Below, one piece after another: positions 19,608-28,779 of a stretch of DNA of 55,537 nucleotides. Each line of letters begins with the position of its first letter. The first letter of the stretch is position 1. The position numbers and the translations under genes are program-made. Source of the stretch: Melioribacteraceae bacterium (GTDB lineage Bacteria > Bacteroidota > Ignavibacteria > Ignavibacteriales > Melioribacteraceae); assembly GCA_027030245.1 (NCBI GenBank), contig JALVFE010000037.1, forward strand, positions 1 through 55,537, given 5' to 3'. The notes beneath the pieces are model-generated. The model made no database searches, was not told where the DNA came from, and worked only from the letters and a program-made list of their open reading frames with translations.

Positions 19608-21635
19608 ATGAAAAAATTCATCGCACTCGTTTTCATATTAATATCCGTTACTCTTTTAGCTCAAACAAAACCGTTAACGGTTGACGATCTCTGGGCAATG
19701 AAACGGATTGGCAGTTTCGATATATCGCCTGACGGTAAATCGATTTTATTTTCCGTTACAATTTATAGCATTGAAGAAAACAAAGGTAACACCGATATTT
19801 ATTTTGTTAAGTCGGACGGAACGGACTTACACCCGGTATTGAATTCTGATGAAAACGAATCCGACCCGAAATTCCTTCCCGACGGAAAACATTTTTCTTA
19901 CAATTACAAAGGGAACATTTGGATTAGTGATTTAGCGGGAGAAAATCGTAAGCAATTAATCGATTTACCTACCGGCTCGTACGGCGCTGTTTGGTCGAAT
20001 GACGGCAAAAAGTTATTATTCACTTCAAAGGTTTATCCGGAATGCACGTCCCCCGAATGCAATACGGAAAAAGATAAAAAGAAAGAGAAAAGCAAAGTTA
20101 AAGCTAAAATTATTACGGAATTAATGTTCAGGCATTGGGACAGTTGGCGCGGCGAGAAAAGAAGTCACCTTTTCCTTTACGATACCCAAACAAAAGAAAT
20201 AACCGATTTACTTTATAAAAGCAAATTCGACGTTCCACCAATTGCACTCGGCGGGGGTTATACGTTTTCCCCCGGCAGAGATGAAATAGCTTTTTGCATG
20301 AACGAATCCGGCTTCCTTGCAACAAGCACAAACAACGATATTTTTACAATTAAACTTTCCGGTATAAATAAAAAAGGCAAAAAACCTTATACGAAAATAT
20401 CCGTGAGCAAAGGAAACGACACTTCACCAGTTTATTCGCCCGACGGGAAATATCTTGCTTTTCTTTCCATGGAACGCGAAGGATTCGAATCCGATAAACT
20501 CAGGATAATTTTACTCGACAGAAAATCCGGCGAACTAATAAACTTAAGCGACAACTTCGATTTTTCAGCGCAAAATATTGTTTGGTCGCCAGACTCAAAA
20601 TACATTTACTTTACTGCGGCAAATAAAATTTACAATTCAATTTTCAAAGTTAATGTTGAAACCAAAAAATTTTCAACGGTTTTGGAAACACGGGTCAACA
20701 CAGGCTTAACCCTTTCGCACGACGGGAAAAAATTATTTTTTAAGCAACAGCGGTCAACCCAACCTTACGAAATATTTTCCATTTCGGCGAACGGTAAAAA
20801 CCTAAAGCAAATTACTTCGGTAAATGCCGCTCTGCTCGGTGAAATCGAGATGAACGAAATAGAAACGTTTTGGTCGAAAGGTGCGAACGGTACGCCGGTT
20901 CAATCGATTCTCATTAAACCGCCGTTTTTCGATCCGCAAAAAAAATATCCGATGATATTTTTAATTCACGGCGGACCCCAAGGGCATTGGACCGATGATT
21001 TCCATTACCGCTGGAATATCCAATTGTTCGCTTCGAAAGGATATGTGGTTGTTGCACCGAATCCGCGCGGCAGTGTGGGTTACGGACAAAAATTTACCGA
21101 TGAAATTTCGCGCGACTGGGGCGGAAAAGTTTACACCGATTTGATGAATGCTTATGATTACGCCCTGGCAAACTTCGAGTTTATCGATAAAGATAATACT
21201 TTTGCGGCAGGCGCTTCTTACGGCGGTTACATGATAAACTGGATTGAAGGTCATACCGACCGTTTTAACGCTTTGGTCTGCCACGACGGAGTTTTTGATT
21301 TGGAAAGCATGTACGGAACAACCGAAGAACTCTGGTTTCCCGAATGGGAGTTCGGCGGTCCGCCATGGGAAAGCCGGGAACTTTACCGGAAATGGTCGCC
21401 GCACATGTATGTAAAAAATTTCAAAACCCCGATGCTGGTAATTCACGGCGCAAACGACTTCCGCGTTACGGAAGGTCAAGCTTTCGAATTATTCACTTCG
21501 CTTCAGCGTATGGGCGTTGAAAGTAAATTTTTATATTTCCCGGACGAAACACACTTCGTAACAAAACCTCAAAATTCTAAATTGTGGTGGAATACAATTT
21601 TCAAATGGTTTTCCGATCATAAAAAGGAGAAATGA
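19608..21635 (+). CDS. Exported S9-family prolyl oligopeptidase-like peptidase
   Basis: This 675-residue protein has a signal peptide ending LLAQ, a seven-bladed propeller (PDGK-type repeats, residues about 25-400) and a C-terminal alpha/beta-hydrolase domain. The catalytic triad is visible as S537 (GASYGGYM), D617 (HGANDFRV) and H649 (DETHFV). Such enzymes cleave short peptides, often as dipeptidyl or acylaminoacyl peptidases in the periplasm. It overlaps the next gene by four bases (ATGA), indicating one transcript. Confidence 0.9.
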   Translation: MKKFIALVFILISVTLLAQTKPLTVDDLWAMKRIGSFDISPDGKSILFSVTIYSIEENKGNTDIYFVKSDGTDLHPVLNSDENESDPKFLPDGKHFSYNYKGNIWISDLAGENRKQLIDLPTGSYGAVWSNDGKKLLFTSKVYPECTSPECNTEKDKKKEKSKVKAKIITELMFRHWDSWRGEKRSHLFLYDTQTKEITDLLYKSKFDVPPIALGGGYTFSPGRDEIAFCMNESGFLATSTNNDIFTIKLSGINKKGKKPYTKISVSKGNDTSPVYSPDGKYLAFLSMEREGFESDKLRIILLDRKSGELINLSDNFDFSAQNIVWSPDSKYIYFTAANKIYNSIFKVNVETKKFSTVLETRVNTGLTLSHDGKKLFFKQQRSTQPYEIFSISANGKNLKQITSVNAALLGEIEMNEIETFWSKGANGTPVQSILIKPPFFDPQKKYPMIFLIHGGPQGHWTDDFHYRWNIQLFASKGYVVVAPNPRGSVGYGQKFTDEISRDWGGKVYTDLMNAYDYALANFEFIDKDNTFAAGASYGGYMINWIEGHTDRFNALVCHDGVFDLESMYGTTEELWFPEWEFGGPPWESRELYRKWSPHMYVKNFKTPMLVIHGANDFRVTEGQAFELFTSLQRMGVESKFLYFPDETHFVTKPQNSKLWWNTIFKWFSDHKKEK

Positions 21636-22030
21636 AAATGCAAGACAACTTAAACGGCGATTACAACGATATCGAAGAAATTTACGAACATCAAAAATCG
21701 GATGATTTAAACTTTTACGAAAACGAAACGGAAGAATCGTTCAACCGTAAAAAAAGATACGTTGATGAAAACCTTTGGGAAAAAGTCGAGCGCTTGGGCA
21801 AGAAAATATCTTTTGCAAAAGATATTGCCGCGCTCTACCGCTATTTAACCGATCCGAGAGTTTCGTGGCACAGAAAAACAATTGTGGTCGGCGCGCTCAT
21901 TTATTTTATCGTTCCAATCGATACAATTCCCGATTTAGCGCCGCTGGTCGGCTATTTGGACGATTTGGGTGTGATTACCGCAGTGTTAAAATTTTTGGGA
22001 CATGAATTAATTCCATATTACGAAAATTAA
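21632..22030 (+). CDS. YkvA/DUF1232 family small membrane protein
   Basis: This 132-residue protein carries the DUF1232 core: LYRYLTDPRVSWHRKTIVVG followed by a hydrophobic segment with IVPIDTIPDLAPLVGYLDDLGV. The N-terminal 45 residues are acidic and variable. Family members are thought to sit at the membrane; their function is not established. The ATG at 21632 overlaps the stop of the peptidase; a second ATG at 21638 is possible. Confidence 0.8.
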   Translation: MKMQDNLNGDYNDIEEIYEHQKSDDLNFYENETEESFNRKKRYVDENLWEKVERLGKKISFAKDIAALYRYLTDPRVSWHRKTIVVGALIYFIVPIDTIPDLAPLVGYLDDLGVITAVLKFLGHELIPYYEN

Positions 22031-22043
22031 CGGAAGCGGATAA

Positions 22044-22589
22044 ATGAAACCGATGAATTTTAAAGTCATTAAAAGCGAAATTCTTTTCCGGGGGAAAGTT
22101 TTCGATTTGAAAGTGGATGAAATTGAATACGACAGCGGGAATAAAGGAATACGCGAAGTTGCGGTACATAACGGCGGCGCTGTTGTTGTTCCGGTTAAAG
22201 ATGACGGAAAAATAATTCTTGTAAAACAATTCCGTTATCCGTTCCAGGATTTTCTGCTTGAGCTACCCGCCGGAAAGCTTGAGCCGGAAGAAGACCCGCA
22301 AGAATGCGCCACCCGTGAACTTACCGAAGAAACAGGCTATTCCTCCGATTCGATATCTAAACTCGGGAAAATATACACAACGCCTGGATTTTGTACCGAA
22401 GTTCTTCACATTTATCTGGCGGAAAACTTAAAAAGCGGAAACCACAACCGCGAAGAAGGCGAATACGGAATGGAAGTTTACGAATTTACTTTGGAAGAAA
22501 TTAACGAAAAGATAATGAGTGGTGAAATTGTCGATGCAAAAACAATAAGCGGAATCCATTTTTATAAATTGCGGAAAGGCTTAAATTAA
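22044..22589 (+). CDS. NUDIX hydrolase, ADP-ribose pyrophosphatase type
   Basis: This 181-residue protein has a complete Nudix box (GKLEPEEDPQECATRELTEE then TGY), with the RE and EE metal-binding residues. The N-terminal LVKQFRYPFQDFLLELPAG segment is typical of ADP-ribose pyrophosphatases that act on ADP-ribose or other nucleoside diphosphate sugars. It follows the YkvA gene by 13 bases and overlaps the convergent murI by nine bases. Confidence 0.9.
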   Translation: MKPMNFKVIKSEILFRGKVFDLKVDEIEYDSGNKGIREVAVHNGGAVVVPVKDDGKIILVKQFRYPFQDFLLELPAGKLEPEEDPQECATRELTEETGYSSDSISKLGKIYTTPGFCTEVLHIYLAENLKSGNHNREEGEYGMEVYEFTLEEINEKIMSGEIVDAKTISGIHFYKLRKGLN

Positions 22590-23402
22590 CTTCACCAATT
22601 CGTCAACGTCAATTTTTTTAATTTCACCGACCGGATTGCCTAAAAACCTTCCGGCAATTTCCTCGAATTTCGAAGACAAGTCGCTCACGTAAAAATCGAT
22701 TTTCCCTTTGCCCGCTTGATTGTTAAGAAGATTCTGATCTTCCAAATATTTTTGTACAACGAGAGCGGCGGCAACACCCGAATCGATTAATTCCACATTT
22801 TCACCGACCGACTCACCAATTACCCCGGCGAGAATTGGATAATGGGTACAGCCCAAAATTAAAGTATCTATTTGCTTTTCTTTAAGTTCGTGTAAATATT
22901 CGTCGGCAATAAGTTTTGTTGCTTCATGGTCAATCCATCCTTCTTCTGCAAGCGGAACGAAAAGCGGGCAAGCTTTTTCGTAAACTTCCAAACTCCCGTT
23001 ATGCTTTAACAACTCAGCCGAATATGCTTTGTTGTTTATTGTTGCGTTAGTTCCGATTACACCGATTTTACCGGATCGCGATGTTTCAATTGCCAACTTT
23101 GCTCCTGGATCTATCATTCCGATTACGGGCACATCGAATCTTTCTTTCAAAACCGGGAGCGCAACCGAAGAAGCGGTGTTGCACGCAACTATAATCATTT
23201 TTACATTGTGGGTTAACAGATACGCGGCATCTTGCAAAGCGTATTCTATAACGGTATCGTTTGATTTTGTTCCGTAAGGAACTCTGGCGGTATCGCCGAA
23301 ATAAACGATATTTTCGGAAGGTAAAATGGAAGAAATTTTTTTTACCACCGTCAGTCCCCCGATGCCGCTGTCGAAAATTCCTATCGGATTTGAATTGCTC
23401 AT
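22581..23402 (-). CDS. murI: Glutamate racemase
   Basis: This 273-residue cytoplasmic enzyme makes D-glutamate for peptidoglycan. Both catalytic cysteines are present: C74 in VACNTASS and C185 in LGCTHYP. The N-terminal IGIFDSGIGGLTVVK and the GDTARVPYG segments are characteristic. It is 27 bases downstream of glnD on the same strand and may be co-transcribed. Confidence 0.95.
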   Translation of the reverse strand: MSNSNPIGIFDSGIGGLTVVKKISSILPSENIVYFGDTARVPYGTKSNDTVIEYALQDAAYLLTHNVKMIIVACNTASSVALPVLKERFDVPVIGMIDPGAKLAIETSRSGKIGVIGTNATINNKAYSAELLKHNGSLEVYEKACPLFVPLAEEGWIDHEATKLIADEYLHELKEKQIDTLILGCTHYPILAGVIGESVGENVELIDSGVAAALVVQKYLEDQNLLNNQAGKGKIDFYVSDLSSKFEEIAGRFLGNPVGEIKKIDVDELVKLI

Positions 23403-23429
23403 AAATTACAACAAACACTAATTATTAAA

Positions 23430-25988
23430 TCATAAAAGTTTTTCTATTGCTTGGGTCAGTTCTATTTTTATCAACTCGTAATCGTTTTCAGAGATTTTCT
23501 TGCCCATACGGTCGAGTGTATAAAACGAATCGACTACATCGTCGCCCTTGGTTGAAATTTTGGCGAAATATATAGTTAAACCGAGCTCATGCAATTTTTT
23601 TGTTATTTGGTAAAGCAGTCCCAATCTATCGGGAGAAGAAACATCGATAATCGTAAATTTTTCATGCTCTTCAAAGTTAATTTTGATTTTACCCTTTCTA
23701 CTGAAAAGTTTCTGTTCAAGCCTCCACCATTTGGACTTAACGCGGTTAAATTCTTTTGTAATCTGCAGCTCGCCTTTAACAATTTGGGAAAGTGTGTCTT
23801 TAATTTTTTCGTATCTTTCCGGTTCAACTTTTTCATGCGTTCTGAAATCCGTTACGTTAAAACTATCGATTACGATTCCGTCTTTTCTCGTGAAAATCCG
23901 GGCATCGTGAATATTCAAATCGTTAATGGACAAAGCTCCGGTAAGTTTTGCCAGCAGCGATTCGGAATCCCTTGTAACAATGCTGATATTCGTATAACTT
24001 CCCTCTTCCTTAAAAAATACGGCAATATCGGAACCCTTTTCGATTTCTTCAACGTGTTCGTTAATTTCTTCTTGCGAATAATGCGCCAGATAACCCATAT
24101 CATCCATAAGTTCGATATGTTCTTTCATGCTTTCGTTACCCTGCGCCTTCGAGTTACTAATCACTTCAAGCGATTCCTGGTAAAGCAAATCCTCGCCGGT
24201 AAGCTGTTTTTCCAACATCTCTTTTGCTTTGGAGTAAAGCTCATATAATAAATCGCTTTTCCATTGAGTCCAAATCGCCGGACTGACAGCGGAAAGATCA
24301 GCATAAGTCAATAAATAAAGCATATCCAATGCAAGCATGGAAGGAAAGATGGAGATAAAATTATCAAGCGTAGCCGGATCGTTTAGATTACGGCGGAAAG
24401 CAACTTGCTCCATCAGCAAATGATTTCTTACCAAAAATTGAACGAGCGATATTTCGTCGTTTTCGTAACCGAGCCTTTCCATTATTGAATTGGCAATTTC
24501 CGCGCCTATTATTTCGTGACCTGAAATACTAATCGGTTTACCGATATCGTGAAATAAAATTGAAAGGAACAAAATATCTTTTTCTTTCAAACGGGAATAT
24601 ATTTTTCCCAATTGTGTTGATTTGCCTTCAAGCAATTCAAGGTTTTTGATAGCAATAATCGTATGTTCGTCAGCGGTGTAACAATGATAAACGCCCGGTT
24701 GAAAAAATCCTACCATCTCTTTGAATTCGGGAAGAAAAGCCGCAAGCACTCCGAACTCATTCATGGAAGAAAGAACATTGCCCACGTTTTTAGGCAGTTT
24801 CAGTATTTCCCTGAAGAACACCGAAGAATTATATTCTATTTCGGGATATTCGGCATAATCCAATACGCTTTCGATAATTAATGCACGTAAAGCCTGATCG
24901 AAAATTGCATCGTGTTTACCGCGATAGTAAAATACCCGCATAATTTCGGAAAACGTTAATCTTTTATCTTTCTTAGTGTATATTATTCCATTCTTAAGAG
25001 TAAAGTCTTCATCCAGTTCAATAGTCAAATAATCGGAAACTGGATTGATTATTTCCTGCTTGAAACGTTTCATCATTGTTTTTGAGAAGCGGAATATCGT
25101 AGTTGCGGCGTCGAAGTATTCGTGCATTAATTTGTAATTTCCGTGTTCGCCGTAACCGAGTTGTTCGGCAAGTTTTTCTTGAGCACCAAATTCCAATCTG
25201 TCGTCTTTTCTTTTTGTAAGCAAATGTAAATTGTTACGAAGTGTTAATAATAAATTGTAGCTTTTCACAAGCCTGTTTTTACTACGGACATTTATCAATC
25301 CTTGTTGGTAAAGCAATTCGATAAAATCTTCGGATTGTGCAACTTCGTTTTGTTTTGTAAGCATCTGCTTGTTTTTTATGGAATACAACCATTCGAGTGC
25401 GTGCAAATCCCTTAAACCGCCTGCAGTAAATTTGATATTCGGTTCCAAAACCTTGGGCGAATCGCCGTACTTTTTGTGTCGCGCGGCAATATCGGTAAGA
25501 AAATCGTTCAGAAGTTTTTCTTTATCGATTTTCTCTATTTCCGAAAGGAGTTTTTTATTCCATTCTTTGTAAATGTTTTCGTCGCCTATAATAAAACGTG
25601 TTTCGAAAAATTGCGTAAAAGTGTGAAGGTCGGTGGAAATAAATTCACCGATATCGGCTAATTCCCTTACGGTATGCGAAACTTCAATTCCGGCATCCCA
25701 AAGCAAACGTACGCATTCCGATAAAGAATCTTCCTTGCCTTTCAGTTTGGGAAAGATAAACATTATATCGATATCGGAATAAGGCGCAAGCTCGCGCCGG
25801 CTAAAACTTCCGGCGGAACACAGAACACATTGGAAATTTTTATCCCTTAGAATTTTAACAATATACTCTTCAACCAAAAGACTGTACGCAACGCTGAATT
25901 TGAATCCGTCTTTGCGCAGTTCTTCGTCGGCAAACAAATCCTCTTTTGCCGCAGCAAATTGTTCTTTTAATTTTTGTAAGTCTGCCAT
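23430..25988 (-). CDS. glnD: PII uridylyltransferase / uridylyl-removing enzyme
   Basis: This 852-residue protein has the full GlnD domain order. A nucleotidyltransferase domain carries AGSFSRRELAPYSDIDIMF (residues about 60-78). An HD domain for deuridylylation carries FHDIGKPISISGHEIIG. Two ACT domains at the C-terminus bind glutamine; the second starts near FTIIDVSSPDRLGLL. It modifies PII in response to glutamine and thereby sets nitrogen metabolism. No glnB or glnA lies in the window. Confidence 0.92.
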   Translation of the reverse strand: MADLQKLKEQFAAAKEDLFADEELRKDGFKFSVAYSLLVEEYIVKILRDKNFQCVLCSAGSFSRRELAPYSDIDIMFIFPKLKGKEDSLSECVRLLWDAGIEVSHTVRELADIGEFISTDLHTFTQFFETRFIIGDENIYKEWNKKLLSEIEKIDKEKLLNDFLTDIAARHKKYGDSPKVLEPNIKFTAGGLRDLHALEWLYSIKNKQMLTKQNEVAQSEDFIELLYQQGLINVRSKNRLVKSYNLLLTLRNNLHLLTKRKDDRLEFGAQEKLAEQLGYGEHGNYKLMHEYFDAATTIFRFSKTMMKRFKQEIINPVSDYLTIELDEDFTLKNGIIYTKKDKRLTFSEIMRVFYYRGKHDAIFDQALRALIIESVLDYAEYPEIEYNSSVFFREILKLPKNVGNVLSSMNEFGVLAAFLPEFKEMVGFFQPGVYHCYTADEHTIIAIKNLELLEGKSTQLGKIYSRLKEKDILFLSILFHDIGKPISISGHEIIGAEIANSIMERLGYENDEISLVQFLVRNHLLMEQVAFRRNLNDPATLDNFISIFPSMLALDMLYLLTYADLSAVSPAIWTQWKSDLLYELYSKAKEMLEKQLTGEDLLYQESLEVISNSKAQGNESMKEHIELMDDMGYLAHYSQEEINEHVEEIEKGSDIAVFFKEEGSYTNISIVTRDSESLLAKLTGALSINDLNIHDARIFTRKDGIVIDSFNVTDFRTHEKVEPERYEKIKDTLSQIVKGELQITKEFNRVKSKWWRLEQKLFSRKGKIKINFEEHEKFTIIDVSSPDRLGLLYQITKKLHELGLTIYFAKISTKGDDVVDSFYTLDRMGKKISENDYELIKIELTQAIEKLL

Positions 25989-25999
25989 AAAATAAAATT

Positions 26000-26031
26000 A
26001 AATCGGACAAGAGTAACTCTCATCCGATTTT
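26000..26031 (-). terminator. Hairpin terminator between the lyase and glnD
   Basis: Outer arms AAATCGG/CCGATTT and inner arms AGAGT/ACTCT form a two-part stem. On the minus strand it follows the lyase stop by about 30 bases and is succeeded by a T-rich stretch. It probably separates the lyase transcript from glnD. Confidence 0.6.
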
Positions 26032-26061
26032 TTAATAATTCGGTTTTCAATTTATATAAAA

Positions 26062-27468
26062 TTAAAGTTTTTTGAACCGCGCTTGGAAAAATCTGAGATA
26101 TTTCGGTTCGTAAACCATTTTAAGTCCTTTGATTTTCTTTCTTCTGTCGTAAACCTCCACAATCGACTCGAACGTAACGTCGATATGAGCTTGAGTGTAT
26201 ACCCTTCGCGGAAAGGTCAATCTTACCAACTCGAGATTCGGATAAATATGTTTACCTGTTTTCTTATCGCGCCCAGCTGAAACTATTCCGCGTTCCATGC
26301 TTCTTACGCCCGAATCGACGTAAATTTCCGCCGCCAATGTTTGAGCGGGAAATTGGTCTTGTTTAATATGCGGTAAAAATTTCTTTGCGTCAAGGAAAAT
26401 CGCATGACCGCCAATCGGTCTAACGATTGGAATATCGTATTCCATCAACCGGTTTCCAAAATATTCTATTTGTCCTACACGCGCATGAATATTATCGTAA
26501 TTCACCATTTCTTCTATTCCGCGTGCCATGGCTTCCATATCCCTTCCCGCCAAACCTCCGTATGTGTGCAAGCCTTCGTAAATTACAACCATGTTCCTTG
26601 CTTCGTTAAACACACGTTTGTTGTTTGTTGCCAGGAATCCGCCGATATTAACCATCAAATCTTTTTTTGCGCTGACCCAAATCCCTTCGAAATGGGAACA
26701 AATCTCCTTAATGATAGCCGCAATGCTTTTTGTTTTGTAACCTCTCTCCCTCGTTTTAATGAAGTATGCGTTTTCCGTAATCCGCGTTGCGTCCAGCCAC
26801 ATTTTAATTCCGTATTTATCCGCAAGCTTTCTTACGGCTTTCAAATTTTTCATAGAAAAGGGTTGACCGCCCGCCATGTTTACGGGTCCGGCTAAACTGA
26901 TATACGGAATTTTTTTCGGTCCGACTTTTTTGATAAGGTCTTCGAGTTTCTGCAAGTCCACATTACCTTTGAACGGATGTTCGTTTTGCGGTTGATGCGC
27001 TTCGTCGATAATTACATCAACAAAAGTTCCGCCTGCCAATTCCTGATGAAGTTTTGTTGTTGTGAAATACATGTTGCCGGGAATGTAATCCCCGGGTTTA
27101 ATTAAAATTTTGGAAATCATATGTTCGGCGGCGCGCCCTTGATGCGTAGGCACGAAATACTTGAATCCGTAGTATTTTTTTACGTTATCCCACAAGTAAT
27201 AAAAGTTTTTGCTTCCCGCATAAGCTTCGTCGCCCAGCATCATGCCCGACCATTGGTAATCGCTCATCGCGTTGGTGCCGCTGTCGGTTAATAAATCGAT
27301 ATATACATCTTCGGATTTCAGAAGAAAAGTATTGTAACCCGCCGATTTTATTGCCTTTTCCCTTTGTGCGCGGGTCGTCATCTTTATCGGTTCGACCATC
27401 TTAATTTTGTAAGGTTCCGCCCAACTTCTTTTTACTAACTTTTTCTTAGCCATTTTTCCTCCGGACAT
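26062..27468 (-). CDS. tpl: Tyrosine phenol-lyase (beta-tyrosinase)
   Basis: This 468-residue PLP enzyme belongs to the tryptophanase/tyrosine phenol-lyase family, which splits the side chain from the amino acid to give pyruvate and ammonia. The PLP lysine is K269 in SAKKDLMVNIGG. Phenol-lyase rather than tryptophanase is indicated by GVRSMERGI, which contains the Arg used to bind the phenol hydroxyl, by the MYFTTT segment, and by the C-terminal RFFQARF with the paired Phe. Tryptophanases usually have VEIG-type sequence in place of MERG. The start may be the second Met at codon 6. It has about 18 bases to queF upstream, but no functional link is obvious. Confidence 0.85.
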   Translation of the reverse strand: MSGGKMAKKKLVKRSWAEPYKIKMVEPIKMTTRAQREKAIKSAGYNTFLLKSEDVYIDLLTDSGTNAMSDYQWSGMMLGDEAYAGSKNFYYLWDNVKKYYGFKYFVPTHQGRAAEHMISKILIKPGDYIPGNMYFTTTKLHQELAGGTFVDVIIDEAHQPQNEHPFKGNVDLQKLEDLIKKVGPKKIPYISLAGPVNMAGGQPFSMKNLKAVRKLADKYGIKMWLDATRITENAYFIKTRERGYKTKSIAAIIKEICSHFEGIWVSAKKDLMVNIGGFLATNNKRVFNEARNMVVIYEGLHTYGGLAGRDMEAMARGIEEMVNYDNIHARVGQIEYFGNRLMEYDIPIVRPIGGHAIFLDAKKFLPHIKQDQFPAQTLAAEIYVDSGVRSMERGIVSAGRDKKTGKHIYPNLELVRLTFPRRVYTQAHIDVTFESIVEVYDRRKKIKGLKMVYEPKYLRFFQARFKKL

Positions 27469-27486
27469 TAACTGAATTGAACAAAA

Positions 27487-27864
27487 TTAATTAATTTCGG
27501 GTTTCTTAAATCCTTCTTTTACGTATTCGGCTTCTATAACCGAACTGATACCTCCGCGAACATTAAATTTTGCAGTCAATTTCATGTAGCGCGGGTGTAA
27601 AACATCTACCAAATCTTCAAGAATTTTATTCGTAACGCTTTCGAAATAGATGCCGTCGTTGCGGTACGAATTCAAGTAAAATTTATAAGACTTCAACTCA
27701 ACGCATAATTTATCGGGAATGTATTCGAGAATCATCGTTGCAAAATCGGGCTGACCCGTTACGGGACAGAGCGAAGTAAATTCCGGCGCAATATGTCTGA
27801 TTAAATAATCCCTTGCCGGGTAAGGGTTTTCAAAAGTATCAAGAATTTTCTTTTTATCTTCCAA
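27487..27864 (-). CDS. queF: NADPH-dependent 7-cyano-7-deazaguanine reductase
   Basis: This 125-residue enzyme reduces preQ0 to preQ1 in queuosine synthesis. It is the short, single-domain (YkvM-type) form. The catalytic Cys C33 and Asp D40 are seen in [12 protein letters not shown], and the NADPH-related [11 protein letters not shown] helix follows. It lies 21 bases downstream of queC. Confidence 0.93.
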   Translation of the reverse strand: MEDKKKILDTFENPYPARDYLIRHIAPEFTSLCPVTGQPDFATMILEYIPDKLCVELKSYKFYLNSYRNDGIYFESVTNKILEDLVDVLHPRYMKLTAKFNVRGGISSVIEAEYVKEGFKKPEIN

Positions 27865-27885
27865 TTTATTTCTCCCTAAACTTTT

Positions 27886-28572
27886 TTAAAAATACTTGGG
27901 TCTTATTTTGTACGGAATCGGGTCTTCGATACCAAGTTGTTGGAATCCGCGCAAACGCAAAGCGCAACTATCACACACGCCGCAAGCTTCGTCTTCGTTT
28001 TGGTAACACGACCACGTTAAATTCAACGGGGCGTTAAGTTCCAAACCCTTGCTTATAATTTCCGATTTTCTCAAATGAATAATGGGCGTTACAATTTCGA
28101 TATTCGTGCCGGGTTTGGTGCCCAGATTTACCGCATGCTCAAAAGCTTTAAAAAAATCGGGTCTGCAATCGGGATAACCCGAAGAATCTTCGAACACAGC
28201 TCCGATAAAGATTTTGGTCGCACCCAGAATTTCCGCCCAGCTTGCACAAACGGAAAGTATGTTTCCATTTCTGAACGGAACATAGGACGTTGGGATTTCC
28301 TTACTAGTCAAATCCGCTTTGGTCACTTCCATGCTTTCGTCTGTTAAAGACGAGCCGCCGATTTTTTTGAAATAGGTAAAATCGATTACCATTCTTTTTT
28401 TTACGTTATAATGGTCTGCAATATCGTTGAATGCGCGTAATTCCCTCTTCTCGGTTCTCTGACCGTAATTTGCATGGAGAAAAGCCAAATCGTACGACTG
28501 CGCGGCAATTGCCGCCGTTACGCAACTATCCATGCCCCCGCTTACCGCAACAACAGCAAGTTCTTTTTTCAT
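27886..28572 (-). CDS. queC: 7-cyano-7-deazaguanine synthase
   Basis: This 228-residue enzyme makes preQ0 from 7-carboxy-7-deazaguanine with ATP and ammonia. The PP-loop is VAVSGGMDS near the N-terminus. A C-terminal cluster CYQNEDEACGVCDSCALRL supplies four zinc-binding cysteines. I chose the ATG at 28572 over an upstream GTG at 28584. queC and queF form a two-gene queuosine unit; queD and queE are not in the window. No preQ1 riboswitch is evident upstream. Confidence 0.93.
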   Translation of the reverse strand: MKKELAVVAVSGGMDSCVTAAIAAQSYDLAFLHANYGQRTEKRELRAFNDIADHYNVKKRMVIDFTYFKKIGGSSLTDESMEVTKADLTSKEIPTSYVPFRNGNILSVCASWAEILGATKIFIGAVFEDSSGYPDCRPDFFKAFEHAVNLGTKPGTNIEIVTPIIHLRKSEIISKGLELNAPLNLTWSCYQNEDEACGVCDSCALRLRGFQQLGIEDPIPYKIRPKYF

Positions 28573-28779
28573 AACAAAAATCACAAAAAATGAGAGAATT
28601 AAGATACTAAAATCTTAAAAAATAGTGAAAAGGTTTGCTTCTTGTGGCATTTGTCTAAGAGCGAAAATTTGTTATTGAACGGATTTATAATTTGTTTTAC
28701 AATTTTTACTAACGGGGGGATCATTTAGCTGCGGAATTGAACACGGATTGCTTTCAATCTGAGTTTGAAATTATGTTTT
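28573..28779. other. Short A+T-rich gap between queC and the integrase
   Basis: No gene, hairpin terminator or attC-like palindrome stands out in this stretch. It marks the left edge of the integron. Confidence 0.5.

Noticed and set aside
26062-27468. Tryptophanase
   Set aside because: The MERG and RFF segments fit tyrosine phenol-lyase better; a biochemical test would still be needed.
28573-28779. preQ1 riboswitch upstream of queC
   Set aside because: I could not see the expected short pseudoknot pattern.
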